Below are positions 45,825-54,476 of a DNA stretch of 64,000 nt, piece by piece. Source of the DNA: Flavobacterium sp. GTDB taxonomy: Bacteria > Bacteroidota > Bacteroidia > Flavobacteriales > Flavobacteriaceae. Within the stretch, counting starts at the first letter, position 1, and each line of letters opens with the position of its first letter. The stretch is taken from positions 1 through 64,000 of the forward strand of contig NZ_JAQSDH010000044.1 in the NCBI RefSeq assembly GCF_029945805.1. The letters run 5' to 3'. The position numbers and the translations under genes are program-made. The notes under the pieces are model-generated. The model saw only the letters and a list, made by a program, of their open reading frames with translations. It had not been told where the DNA came from and did not search any database.

Positions 45825-46824
45825 TGCTGTATTTCTTAAAAATGGATTCATCTAAATCAAAAAGTGAAATGGTAGTGTTGGCATCAAGCGCAACATTTTT
45901 CTTAATCACGGCGATTGCTTCGTTAAGCGTTGCTGCTGAAACTTCCTCACATTTTATTTGATCGGCAACTCGGTAATAGTCGTTCCAATTCAAAGTAGTG
46001 TCTTTTGTAACTTCATACCACATCGGTTTTACTTCTTTAGTAAACTCTTTCAAATCAACAGAACTGATGTCAATTAACTTTTGAAAATGATTGTTTTGAT
46101 ACAATTGTGACCAACTAAAAATCGGTAACGCGACATCCATATGAACGGGATAGCTTCTTTTTTGATCTAAATACGATTTCAATTCGGTAATATCTAAAAT
46201 CGAATTTTTATCACTTTTTGTCAATGGTCGAACCAAATTATAACACATCAACATTACTCTGTCAACCGGAGGAACGCCCATAATTTCACTGTATTTATAG
46301 GGATACAATCGCAAAGTGCAACTGATTTCTTTTTTAGAAAGTTCCTTGATTTTCTTTAGCAGATAAAAGTATTTGTCTTTCGTCGATTTTGTCCAATCAC
46401 AATCGATCTGAATTTCGTTGGCAACAGTCGATTTTTTAAACTTTTCGTCGCAACGTTTGTTTATCAAGAAGACGATATTATCCGCCAAAACATCCAAGTC
46501 CTTTTCGGTATTGTATTTAAAAATTTCATTCTTGATAAAAACCGTCGGAATTACCGAAATACCTAGATGACTGTCCAACATATCATTATAACTGTCCAAT
46601 TTGTCAAAAGGATAATTGCCCATCGCTTCAGAATAATCGATTTCAAAGAATTTGACATAGATCTTTTTTATCTTATTGGCAATCAACTTGCTTTCCATTT
46701 CGGAGTTTATGTTGCTTGAACTTTTCCAATAGTAAAAAGCACGTTCGACACTCTGCACTTTACTCGCTTCAGTACACGAAAAAAGACACAACGAAACCAT
46801 TCCAAGAAATACAATTTTCTTCAT
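45784..46824 (-). CDS. Uncharacterised lipoprotein with GH-like TIM-barrel features
   Basis: Lipoprotein of 346 residues, lipobox LCLFSCTE (cysteine near 17). The sequence alternates strands and helices. NEIQIDCDWTKSTKDKYFYLLKKI resembles the end of strand 4 in GH18-like or DUF3142-like barrels (D-x-D acidic cluster), and VMLMCYN and VALPIFSW look like later barrel strands. I cannot assign an activity. It is the first gene of a two-gene unit with the large exported protein, overlapping it by 41 bp; both act outside the cytoplasm, so they probably work together. Confidence 0.82.
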   Translation of the reverse strand: MKKIVFLGMVSLCLFSCTEASKVQSVERAFYYWKSSSNINSEMESKLIANKIKKIYVKFFEIDYSEAMGNYPFDKLDSYNDMLDSHLGISVIPTVFIKNEIFKYNTEKDLDVLADNIVFLINKRCDEKFKKSTVANEIQIDCDWTKSTKDKYFYLLKKIKELSKKEISCTLRLYPYKYSEIMGVPPVDRVMLMCYNLVRPLTKSDKNSILDITELKSYLDQKRSYPVHMDVALPIFSWSQLYQNNHFQKLIDISSVDLKEFTKEVKPMWYEVTKDTTLNWNDYYRVADQIKCEEVSAATLNEAIAVIKKNVALDANTTISLFDLDESIFKKYSNEEITGFYDTFTK

Positions 46825-46892
46825 TTTTTGACATTTTAGAGATAACGTAAAAACCGTATTAAAAGTAAATCTTTTTGAGCAATAATTAGAAT

Positions 46893-46920
46893 AAAAAAAC
46901 CGCCTAGTAATAAGCGGTTT
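46893..46920 (-). terminator. Terminator of pepD
   Basis: On the minus strand AAACCGC pairs with GCGGTTT around a 10-base loop and ends in a T run. It lies 42 bp after the pepD stop. Confidence 0.75.
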
Positions 46921-46961
46921 CTATTTCTATTTTTTTGTTTTATGCAAACAACGACTGAATA

Positions 46962-48422
46962 CTATTTCACTGGTATATTCGCCAATATTTCCAAATAAAA
47001 TTTCCAAAATTTCTGAGACGATTTTATAGAAGCTCTTTCGTCTGGGCTATGCGCTCCGTGGATGGTTGGTCCAAATGAAATCATATCCATTCCCGGATAA
47101 TTGGTTCCTAATATTCCACATTCTAATCCAGCGTGACAGGCTACAACATTAGGTTTTTCTCCATTTTGCTTTTCGTAAATGTTGACTAAAACGTCTAATA
47201 TTTCAGAATTTACGTTTGGTGTCCAACCGGGATAACTTCCGCCAAATTCAACTTCACAACCAAACAATTCATAAGCGGAGCGCAGGGCATTAGCTAAATC
47301 AAATTTAGAAGTTTCAACAGAAGAACGCGTTAAATTCTGAATCGAAATAGCACCATCCTTAACAATCACTCGAGCGATATTATTAGAAGTTTCAACTAAG
47401 TCAGCCATATCAGCACTCATGCGGTAAACACCATTGTGAGCGGCGTAAATGGCACGTAACAACCCTTCTTGAACGCCCAAATCCATAACTTCTTTAGGTA
47501 AATCGCCTTTGATAATTTCTACAGAAAGATTAGGTTCTGTTGTTTTGAATTCGGTTTTAATATCGTTGATGATTTCCTGCATGTCAAATACAAAAGCTTC
47601 GTCATACATTCCCGCTACAATAACTTTAGCAACGCTTTCCCGTGGAATCGCATTGCGCAAACTTCCACCGCTAATTTCCGAAATCTGTACACCGAAGTTT
47701 TCAAATCCGTCAAACAATAAACGATTCATAATTTTGTTGGCATTACCCAAACCTTTATGAATATCCATTCCTGAATGTCCGCCGTTTAAGCCTTTAACTG
47801 TGATGGTGTAGCCAACAGAATTTTCCGGAGTTTCCTCCATATTGTAGCTTCTTGTTGCCGTTACATCAATTCCACCAGCACAACCAATATCAATTTCATC
47901 GTCTTCTTCTGTATCTAAATTTAAAAGAATTTCTCCTTTCAACACACCGCCTTTTAGGTTCAAAGCGCCTGTCATTCCAGTTTCTTCATCTATTGTAAAC
48001 AAAGCATCAATTGCAGGGTGTGGAATATCTTTACTTTCTAGAATCGCCATGATTGCTGCAACTCCCAATCCGTTATCGGCTCCAAGGGTAGTTCCTTTGG
48101 CACGAACCCAATCGCCATCAACATACATATCAATTCCTTGGGTATCGAAATCAAAATTAGTGTCGTTATTTTTTTGGTGCACCATATCCAAATGCCCTTG
48201 CAGCACCACCGTTTTGCGGTTTTCCATTCCTAGAGTTGCTGGCTTGCGGATGATTACGTTTCTGATTTCGTCTTCAAAAGTTTCCAATCCAAGGCTGTTT
48301 CCGAAGTTTTTCATGAATTCGATAACACGCTCTTCTTTCTTTGATGGACGTGGAACTGCATTTAAATCAGCGAATTTATTCCACAGTACTTTTGGTTCAA
48401 GGTTCCTAATTTCTTGGCTCAT
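46962..48422 (-). CDS. pepD: Aminoacyl-histidine dipeptidase (PepD, M20 family)
   Basis: Cytosolic zinc dipeptidase of 486 residues that cleaves Xaa-His dipeptides. Metal and catalytic segments: LQGHLDMVHQ (first zinc histidine and Asp), GTTLGADNGLGVA, FTIDEETGMTGA (EE pair), LNLDTEEDDEIDIGC, NGGHSGMDIHKG and the terminal FGPTIHGAHSPDE histidine. This combination is that of PepD rather than PepT. It lies 21 bp after the PemK/MazF toxin gene on the same strand, so it may be transcribed with the toxin-antitoxin pair. Confidence 0.95.
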   Translation of the reverse strand: MSQEIRNLEPKVLWNKFADLNAVPRPSKKEERVIEFMKNFGNSLGLETFEDEIRNVIIRKPATLGMENRKTVVLQGHLDMVHQKNNDTNFDFDTQGIDMYVDGDWVRAKGTTLGADNGLGVAAIMAILESKDIPHPAIDALFTIDEETGMTGALNLKGGVLKGEILLNLDTEEDDEIDIGCAGGIDVTATRSYNMEETPENSVGYTITVKGLNGGHSGMDIHKGLGNANKIMNRLLFDGFENFGVQISEISGGSLRNAIPRESVAKVIVAGMYDEAFVFDMQEIINDIKTEFKTTEPNLSVEIIKGDLPKEVMDLGVQEGLLRAIYAAHNGVYRMSADMADLVETSNNIARVIVKDGAISIQNLTRSSVETSKFDLANALRSAYELFGCEVEFGGSYPGWTPNVNSEILDVLVNIYEKQNGEKPNVVACHAGLECGILGTNYPGMDMISFGPTIHGAHSPDERASIKSSQKFWKFYLEILANIPVK

Positions 48423-48443
48423 TATTTATGTAGTATTTCTAAG

Positions 48444-48761
48444 TTATAATTTTAATATTTCAATAAGTTTATTGTTGATGCTAAAAACATCATCTTGTTC
48501 TAATTCTCCTAATTTACCGAGAACTAAATTTTTATCTATAGTTGTAATTTTGGATAAACGAAGTAAGGATACTCTTTTCAAACCATTTATTTTACTAGGC
48601 TCAAGAGGTATATCAAATTGATTTTGCCATTTAAATTGTGTGGTAATAAAGGCAACGATAACATCAAAATCTGAAACTACTAAAACCATTGCTGGTCTTA
48701 TTTTCTTGCCTTTCATATCTGTAAATGGAAAAGATAGCAATACTAAATCGCCTTTTTTCAT
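48444..48761 (-). CDS. PemK/MazF-family endoribonuclease toxin
   Basis: Probable toxin of 105 residues. The N-terminal KKGDLVLLSFPFTDMKGKKIRPAMVL (seen in two parts, GDLVLLSFPF and KKIRPAMVL) is the PemK/MazF barrel signature, and LLRLSKITTIDKNLVLGKLGEL matches the C-terminal half. Such toxins cleave mRNA at short sites. Its ATG overlaps the last four bases of the upstream gene, the usual antitoxin-toxin coupling. The toxin looks complete. Confidence 0.9.
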   Translation of the reverse strand: MKKGDLVLLSFPFTDMKGKKIRPAMVLVVSDFDVIVAFITTQFKWQNQFDIPLEPSKINGLKRVSLLRLSKITTIDKNLVLGKLGELEQDDVFSINNKLIEILKL

Positions 48762-48985
48762 TTATATTTTTCTTTAATATCGCTAACCTTATATAGTTCT
48801 TCGTCATCTTGAAGAAATTCATACGATTTGGAATTTGAAACAATACATTTTATTCCTTCATTTAAAATATTATCGTCCATTTTTGCACTTAAATTACTGA
48901 CGTATTCAGACACTTCTTCCAGATCTTTATCTGAAAGGTGATTAAGATTTTCGATAGTAACTTTAAGCAGCTCTTCTCTAGACAT
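48758..48985 (-). CDS. Putative antitoxin of PemK/MazF pair
   Basis: Acidic protein of 75 residues (EELLKVTIENLNHLSDKD, EFLQDDEELYKVSDIKEKYK). The N-terminal half is helical; the C-terminal half is acidic and likely unstructured, suited to wrapping the toxin. No MazE, AbrB or RHH domain can be named with confidence; the VTIENLNHLSDKDLEEVSEYV helix resembles DUF2281-type antitoxins. The role is inferred from the four-base overlap with the toxin. TAAATTTG on the minus strand at 49010-49017 is a likely promoter box. Confidence 0.8.
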   Translation of the reverse strand: MSREELLKVTIENLNHLSDKDLEEVSEYVSNLSAKMDDNILNEGIKCIVSNSKSYEFLQDDEELYKVSDIKEKYK

Positions 48986-49009
48986 GAAGCGATTCTAATT
49001 ATTTCAACA

Positions 49010-49017
49010 CAAATTTA
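49010..49017 (-). promoter_or_regulatory. Candidate -7 box of toxin-antitoxin operon
   Basis: On the minus strand TAAATTTG fits TAnnTTTG and ends 24 bp before the antitoxin start. Confidence 0.4.
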
Positions 49018-49076
49018 CAAAAAAAAGGAAATAGGTCTTCTCAATTTATGTTATTTTTATATCCAAATTATACACT

Positions 49077-50141
49077 TTGAAACGCAAACATCTACTACCC
49101 CTTTTTCTGGTAATCCAAATCATTTTCATCAAAACATTGGCTTTCTTTCCGGAAACTGTGGAGCGTTTTTACAGTAATGGAGTATTTGTTTACATCTCAA
49201 AAACCGAGCGATTTCTATTGGGTAGTATTCCGTTTTCTGTTGGCGATTTTTTATATGCACTTCTGATTATTTACGTACTGATTTCCATCTGGAAAACCCG
49301 AAAAACATGGCGAAATAAATGGAAAGATAATCTATTGAATGTACTGAGCGGATTTTCCATTTTTTATTTTTTGTTTCATTTGCTTTGGGCAACAAACTAT
49401 TACAGGATTCCACTTTTTGAAAAGATGACCATCCAACGGGAATATACTGATGCGGATTTATATGCGTTCACCGAAAAGCTGATTATCAAAACGAATGAAG
49501 TTCAATTTGCAATTACCCAAAATAAAAACCAAAAGGTACTCAATCCTTACTCGCAGGATAGCATTTTCAAAATGACACAGAATGGCTATGATAATTTGGC
49601 CAAAGAGCATTCGTTTTTCAGGTATGAAATTCCAAGTCGAAAGAAATCGTTGTTCAGTTTACCGCTGACTTATATGGGTTTTGGCGGTTATCTAAATCCG
49701 TTTACCAATGAATCGCAGGTCAATTACAAGCTGCCGATGTATGGTTTTCCGAATGTCATTTGTCACGAAATGGCACACCAAATCGGCTATGCCAGTGAAA
49801 GCGAATGTAATTTTATCGGATTTTTAGCGTGTATCAAAAATAAGGATTTGTATTTTCAATATGCGGCTTACAGCAGCGCGCTACGCTATTGTTTGGGAAA
49901 TGTGGCTATGAAAAATGAAGAAAAATTCAAAGCGTACAAACCAACAATAAACCCAGGCATTATCAAAAATTTTAGAGAAAGTGAGTTGTTTTGGAAACAG
50001 TACGATACGTTTATCGACAAAGGGTTCCATGCATTTTACGATCAATATCTGAAAGCAAACCAACAACAAGATGGCTTAGACAGTTACAGCAAATTTATCG
50101 ATTTACTAATTAATTATTACAAAGAAAAAGAACTTCGTTAA
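49077..50141 (+). CDS. DUF3810 membrane-anchored metalloprotease-like protein
   Basis: It has 354 residues with three hydrophobic segments near the N-terminus (about 5-24, 48-68, 88-106) and a large soluble part. NVICHEMAHQIGYASESE carries HExxH with a downstream glutamate, the layout of a gluzincin-like zinc protease; this is the DUF3810 signature. No activity has been assigned that I know of. The TTG at 49077 is the likely start, because the first in-frame ATG lies well past the first two transmembrane segments. It is divergent from the toxin-antitoxin operon. Confidence 0.88.
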   Translation: MKRKHLLPLFLVIQIIFIKTLAFFPETVERFYSNGVFVYISKTERFLLGSIPFSVGDFLYALLIIYVLISIWKTRKTWRNKWKDNLLNVLSGFSIFYFLFHLLWATNYYRIPLFEKMTIQREYTDADLYAFTEKLIIKTNEVQFAITQNKNQKVLNPYSQDSIFKMTQNGYDNLAKEHSFFRYEIPSRKKSLFSLPLTYMGFGGYLNPFTNESQVNYKLPMYGFPNVICHEMAHQIGYASESECNFIGFLACIKNKDLYFQYAAYSSALRYCLGNVAMKNEEKFKAYKPTINPGIIKNFRESELFWKQYDTFIDKGFHAFYDQYLKANQQQDGLDSYSKFIDLLINYYKEKELR

Positions 50142-50215
50142 ACGATTATATCTGATATCTATCATCTATTTGTCTATTATCTATCATCTCAATCTTACCT
50201 CTTTACTTTTGCCTA

Positions 50216-50758
50216 TCACTTCACATTCTGCTTAAAATAAACCTCCGTGGCGCCTTGTCCATACTTCTGATAATTAGCTTCTTGAAAAATTACATTATCA
50301 TATCTTCCAAGCAAAAAATCTAAATCCGATTTCAATACACCTTCTCCAACTCCATGTATAAAAACAATCTTCGGGATTCGGTTCCGAACGGCAAAATCCA
50401 TGTGGCGTTGTGCGGTTTCAAGTTGAATAGTTAAAATATCATAATTACTCAGCGACTTATGATTCTTGACCAATTTTTCAATGTGTAAATCAAATTCAGG
50501 TGCTGGAATTTCCTTTTTGTTCTTCTTTTCTTTATTGATGTAATTGGGTTTAGCCACTTCTTTTTCGCTGATGACTTGGCTTTTATTAAAGCTAAAATTC
50601 AAAGCGTTACCACTTTCTATTTTGATTAATTCATTACTTTTAAAAGTAAGATTAAAACCATCTAAAGTTTCGATAGTAACATCAGCACCCTTAACTTCAA
50701 CAACTATACCATCCATAGCATCATCCAAAACCGAAACTTTATCTCCTTTATTCAGCAT
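50216..50758 (-). CDS. DUF2027 and Smr-domain protein
   Basis: Cytoplasmic protein of 180 residues. The N-terminal 50 residues (NKGDKVSVLDDAMDGIVVEV) form an SH3-like DUF2027 domain. The C-terminal 80 residues form an Smr domain: FDLHIEKLVKNH (DLH motif) and KIVFIHGVGEGVLKSDL (HGxGxGxL), as in the nuclease end of MutS2. A nucleic-acid nicking or RNA-quality role is likely. Its ATG lies within the end of the short upstream gene (11-bp overlap). Confidence 0.92.
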   Translation of the reverse strand: MLNKGDKVSVLDDAMDGIVVEVKGADVTIETLDGFNLTFKSNELIKIESGNALNFSFNKSQVISEKEVAKPNYINKEKKNKKEIPAPEFDLHIEKLVKNHKSLSNYDILTIQLETAQRHMDFAVRNRIPKIVFIHGVGEGVLKSDLDFLLGRYDNVIFQEANYQKYGQGATEVYFKQNVK

Positions 50759-50936
50759 CTTCTTTTTCTTTTTCCTCTTGATTTTTACTCGGAACTTTTG
50801 AACTCAAATTCATCATACCAAACATGAATACCGCTACTGCTGCACATAGAATATAAATGTTGGGCTTGTCTTTTGATTGCTCAAACAGTCCAACAAGTAT
50901 CGCTATAAACATAAACGGAATCCAGAGTTTTTTCAT
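50748..50936 (-). CDS. Small two-helix membrane protein
   Basis: It has 62 residues with two hydrophobic segments (about 4-18 and 27-45) and a charged tail KNQEEKEKEDAE. It is not a named family. The 11-bp overlap with the Smr-domain gene and its codon use support it as real and coupled. Confidence 0.68.
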   Translation of the reverse strand: MKKLWIPFMFIAILVGLFEQSKDKPNIYILCAAVAVFMFGMMNLSSKVPSKNQEEKEKEDAE

Positions 50937-50963
50937 TGTATCAGTTTTCTAATTTAAGAATAG

Positions 50964-50988
50964 AAAAACCAGCCGGATTAGCTGGTTT
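50964..50988 (-). terminator. Terminator of rocD
   Basis: On the minus strand AAACCAGC pairs with GCTGGTTT around a seven-base loop and continues into TT. It begins 9 bp after the rocD stop codon. Confidence 0.75.
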
Positions 50989-50996
50989 CTATATAA

Positions 50997-52277
50997 TTAC
51001 TTTTCAAATTGTTTAAGCGTCTCGATGATAATAGAAACACAATCTAATAATTGTTCTTCATTCATTACTAACGGCGGCGCAAAACGTATAATATTTCCAT
51101 GTGTTGGTTTGGCCAGTAATCCGTTATCACGTAATGCCATACAAATATTCCACGCGGTGTCGCTTTCTTCTGTATCATTAATTACAACGGCATTCAGCAA
51201 TCCTTTTCCACGAACCAGAGTCGCAATGTTTGAAGTTTCAATATATTTTGCCAATTCAGCTCTGAAGATTTTACCCAAATGACGTGCATTTTGGGATAAA
51301 TGTTCCTCTGACACTACATCCAAAGCAGCCATTGCTACTGCAGCGGCAACTGGATTTCCTCCAAAAGTGGAACCGTGTTGTCCAGGTTTAATAACATTCA
51401 TAATAGTATCATTCGCTAAAACTGCTGAAACTGGATAGGCTCCACCTGAAATGGCTTTTCCTAAAATTAAAATATCCGGAGTAACATAAGAGGCTTGTTG
51501 CTCACATTGATTTTCACAACTACAATTACCACAAACAGCCAATAAAGAGCCTGTTCTTGCAATACCGGTTTGAACTTCGTCTGCAATAAACAATACATTA
51601 TTTGCTTCGCACAATGCTTTGGCTTTTGCCAGATAATCTTCCGCCGGAACATAAACGCCAGCTTCACCTTGAATAGGTTCTACTAAGAATCCAGCAATAT
51701 TTTTTGAGGAGGTAATTACTTTTTCTAAAGCGTCAATATCATCGTATGGTATTTTAATAAATCCCGCGGTGTAAGGACCAAAGTTTCTTCGTGCATTTTC
51801 ATCATTGGAAAACGAAATGATAGTCGTAGTTCTTCCGTGGAAATTTCCGTCACACACAATAATTTGTGCTTCATTTTCAGGAATACCTTTCTTCTCATAA
51901 GCCCATTTTCTGCAAAGTTTTAAAGCGGTCTCTACAGCTTCGGCACCAGTATTCATTGGCAATACTTTATCAAAACCAAAATACTTGGTGACGTATTCTT
52001 CGTAAACCCCTAATTTATCATTGTAAAAAGCTCTTGAAGTAAGTGTCAAAGTTTGCGCTTGGTCCATCATGGCACCAATAATCTTTGGATGACAATGTCC
52101 TTGATTTACTGCTGAATATGCCGAAAGAAAATCGTAGTATTTCTTACCATCAACATCCCAAACGTAAACGCCTTCTCCTCTATTTAATACTACAGGTAAT
52201 GGATGGTAATTGTGCGCACCATACTTGTTTTCTAAAGCAATTACTTCATCTGAACTCATTTTTTCTAAAACTGACAT
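50997..52277 (-). CDS. rocD: Ornithine--oxo-acid aminotransferase with cysteine-rich insert
   Basis: PLP enzyme of 426 residues converting ornithine and 2-oxoglutarate to glutamate semialdehyde and glutamate. [43 protein letters not shown] and the Schiff-base K274 in [17 protein letters not shown] are clear. Between the PLP aspartate and that lysine a short insert (about 249-262, [12 protein letters not shown]) adds four or more cysteines not found in the standard enzyme. The ATG giving [11 protein letters not shown] is chosen over the TTG at 52304 that would add nine residues. Confidence 0.95.
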   Translation of the reverse strand: MSVLEKMSSDEVIALENKYGAHNYHPLPVVLNRGEGVYVWDVDGKKYYDFLSAYSAVNQGHCHPKIIGAMMDQAQTLTLTSRAFYNDKLGVYEEYVTKYFGFDKVLPMNTGAEAVETALKLCRKWAYEKKGIPENEAQIIVCDGNFHGRTTTIISFSNDENARRNFGPYTAGFIKIPYDDIDALEKVITSSKNIAGFLVEPIQGEAGVYVPAEDYLAKAKALCEANNVLFIADEVQTGIARTGSLLAVCGNCSCENQCEQQASYVTPDILILGKAISGGAYPVSAVLANDTIMNVIKPGQHGSTFGGNPVAAAVAMAALDVVSEEHLSQNARHLGKIFRAELAKYIETSNIATLVRGKGLLNAVVINDTEESDTAWNICMALRDNGLLAKPTHGNIIRFAPPLVMNEEQLLDCVSIIIETLKQFEK

Positions 52278-52475
52278 TGTTATTGAATTTTTAATCCATC
52301 GCAAACACTAAAAGATCACTACAGATTATTTGTAAAATCGCAATTCCTTCTTATTGGAGAGAAATCATCCTAAGCAAAAGTATGAATTAATTACGAATTG
52401 AAATTTACGAATTACAAATTCTTGCAGCATTGCTGCTTCTATCTTCTTGCATCTTGCTATTAACTTCTTTCTTCT

Positions 52476-53183
52476 TTATTTCTTACTCTCAATTCTATTC
52501 AAAATATCGTTCATCATTTCGATTTGGACTTTTTGAATTTCGATTAGTTCTTGTTGCTGATGCATAATTAAATGGTCTAATTTATCATCTAGCATTCTAA
52601 TTTCTAATTCCGATTTTAGATTAATCATATAATCTTTTTTGGCGCGTTGCCGATCTTTTTCTTCCTGACGATTTTGGCTCATCATAATTATTGGTGCCTG
52701 TAATGATGCTAAACATGATAGAATTAAATTGAGTAATATAAATGGATATGGATCAAATCCTCTATTCAATAGCAGAAAAGCATTAGCTCCTATCCAAACT
52801 ATAATGACTACAAAAAACCATGTTATAAAGGTCCAGCTACCGCCAAAAGCAGCAACGTTATCAGCAAGTCTCTGGCCAAAAGTACGGTTATCATGTTCGT
52901 GTTCAACTTTTCGAACTAGTGATTTGTCCTCTTTAAAGGATTTTAGTACATTTTTATGCAAATCACTTAATTCACCAACTTCTGATTTTAAGAACCTTGA
53001 AATATATTTTTCGCGGTAGATATTTAGTTCAGCTACTGTTATCTCTTTTGACATATCCAAGTCGGGATAATCTTCTTTTATCAAATTCAGAATTGGAATT
53101 CGGATACTCGTACATGAAACTTTATCTTTTTCAAGAGCTTCTATGCCTGAAATAGTACTTTTAAAAGTAGTTTTTGAACTCAT
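52476..53183 (-). CDS. DUF1003 family membrane protein
   Basis: It has 235 residues. The DUF1003 core reads FGQRLADNVAAFGGSWTFI followed by two transmembrane helices (about 116-137 and 148-168) and LASLQAPIIMMSQNRQEEKDR, the signature. The N-terminal soluble part (about 1-85) and the C-terminal coiled helix (LEIRMLDDKLDHLIMHQQQEL) face the cytoplasm. The function is unknown. The ATG at 53183 is chosen over an upstream in-frame TTG. Confidence 0.9.
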   Translation of the reverse strand: MSSKTTFKSTISGIEALEKDKVSCTSIRIPILNLIKEDYPDLDMSKEITVAELNIYREKYISRFLKSEVGELSDLHKNVLKSFKEDKSLVRKVEHEHDNRTFGQRLADNVAAFGGSWTFITWFFVVIIVWIGANAFLLLNRGFDPYPFILLNLILSCLASLQAPIIMMSQNRQEEKDRQRAKKDYMINLKSELEIRMLDDKLDHLIMHQQQELIEIQKVQIEMMNDILNRIESKK

Positions 53184-53255
53184 ATACAACTTATTTAGTT
53201 ACTTCGAACGGTTCGACTATGCAATCACGAGTGGCTAATTTACATTTTATAACAC

Positions 53256-53287
53256 AAAAAAACCTCATTACTTTAAAAGAAATGAGG
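53256..53287 (-). terminator. Terminator of DUF1003/OsmC interval
   Basis: On the minus strand CCTCATT pairs with AATGAGG around 11 bases and is followed by seven T residues. It lies 27 bp after the osmC-family stop. Confidence 0.78.
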
Positions 53288-53313
53288 CTAGAGATTTTAT
53301 CTTGAGTAGCAAC

Positions 53314-53724
53314 TTATAACAAAGTGGCAGTCGACGTAATTTTAGTATTTAATAATTTTGAAATCGGACAGTTTTTCTCTGCTTTAGTTACCAATTCTTG
53401 AAACGTATCATTCGTTATTCCCGGAACAGTCGCCTCTACCGTTAAATGAGAGCCAACAACGGCGCCGTCCTGGAAATCTACATCACACCTAGTTTGAATG
53501 TTCTCCGCTTCAAAACCCGCTTCTCCAATAAAAGCAGAAAGTTGCATGGTAAAACAACCCGAGTGCGCTGCGGCAATAAGTTCTTCTGGATTGGTGCCAA
53601 CGCCATTTTCAAAACGGGAACTAAAGGAATACTGAGTGTTGTTTAAGGTAGTACTTTGTGTGGTAATCGCTCCTTTACCTTCTTTGATAGAGCCTTTCCA
53701 AACTGCGGTTGCATTTCTTTTCAT
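53314..53724 (-). CDS. OsmC-family peroxidase
   Basis: Thiol peroxidase of 136 residues reducing organic hydroperoxides. The two catalytic cysteines C57 (AAHSGCFTM) and C119 (AEKNCPISK) and the [16 protein letters not shown] signature assign it to the OsmC (YhfA/OsmC) branch; Ohr has a different spacing. The Glu in NPEELI that activates the cysteine is present. It is monocistronic. Confidence 0.94.
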   Translation of the reverse strand: MKRNATAVWKGSIKEGKGAITTQSTTLNNTQYSFSSRFENGVGTNPEELIAAAHSGCFTMQLSAFIGEAGFEAENIQTRCDVDFQDGAVVGSHLTVEATVPGITNDTFQELVTKAEKNCPISKLLNTKITSTATLL

Positions 53725-53842
53725 GAGTGTTTATTTTTTAAAAATTTACAGTAAATTTAAGTCTTAGGTAACAAGTTGATGTTACTTAATTATTCCTATT
53801 TATTACGAGATTATAATCCGAAAGTTAACGATATAATTGTTT

Positions 53843-54385
53843 CTAAACCGGAAACATCTCTAACAATTTGTTCACTGTATTCCAGTTGCGCGTGGTAGAA
53901 ACTACATTCATACTTTTTTCAATCCATTTGTTGTCCAATCTAGTTTTGGCTGGTGAAATGTCGTATTTTAGGTATATTCGTTTGCCGTCCAATTGAATTT
54001 CATCGGGCTTGATAAAGTTCAGATTGAGTTGTGTGATCATATTGTCGGGAAGTATGGACGAGATAAAAGAAACATACAATTTCTTCAAGTCGACTCCTTC
54101 TTCGTTAAGGAATTCATTTCGGTCCAAACACGCTTGCAAATCTTCTTTACCAATAACAATTACGGGAACATCGTGTCCAAATTCCTTGAAGATTTCTTGT
54201 TTTATTAGAAAACCCACTTTACTCGGACTTTCCTCATCTGTATCAATAAAAACATTACCCGATTGGATGTAGGTGATCACATTGGTAAAGCCACAGTTTT
54301 CTAGTGCTTTTTTCAAAGCGACCATGTTTATCATTTTATGTCCTGATACATTAATTCCCCGCAGAAGGGCTAAGTGAGTGTGCAT
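53843..54385 (-). CDS. DUF1697 family protein
   Basis: Cytoplasmic protein of 180 residues. LALLRGINVSGHKMINM at the start, VITYIQSGNVFI, and the C-terminal RNWNTVNKLLEM are the DUF1697 signature. No biochemical role is established. It has a perfect TATATTTG box on the minus strand at 54405 and stands alone. Confidence 0.92.
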   Translation of the reverse strand: MHTHLALLRGINVSGHKMINMVALKKALENCGFTNVITYIQSGNVFIDTDEESPSKVGFLIKQEIFKEFGHDVPVIVIGKEDLQACLDRNEFLNEEGVDLKKLYVSFISSILPDNMITQLNLNFIKPDEIQLDGKRIYLKYDISPAKTRLDNKWIEKSMNVVSTTRNWNTVNKLLEMFPV

Positions 54386-54404
54386 TTTTTTAATTTGTAT
54401 GTTT

Positions 54405-54412
54405 CAAATATA
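54405..54412 (-). promoter_or_regulatory. Candidate -7 box of DUF1697 gene
   Basis: On the minus strand TATATTTG ends 19 bp before the start codon. Confidence 0.5.
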
Positions 54413-54476
54413 CAAATTTCAAAGTGTTTTAGCTCTATGAATTTTTTATCAAAACAAGATATCTAATGGGTATTTG

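Noticed and set aside
50142..50215. Short direct repeats of TATCTATCATCT type
   Set aside because: Simple low-complexity spacer, too short and irregular for a CRISPR or regulatory array.
52378..52475. Repetition of ACGAATT-like words followed by CTTCTT-type pyrimidine runs after the DUF1003 stop
   Set aside because: Low-complexity spacer common in AT-rich genomes; no hairpin or gene is supported.
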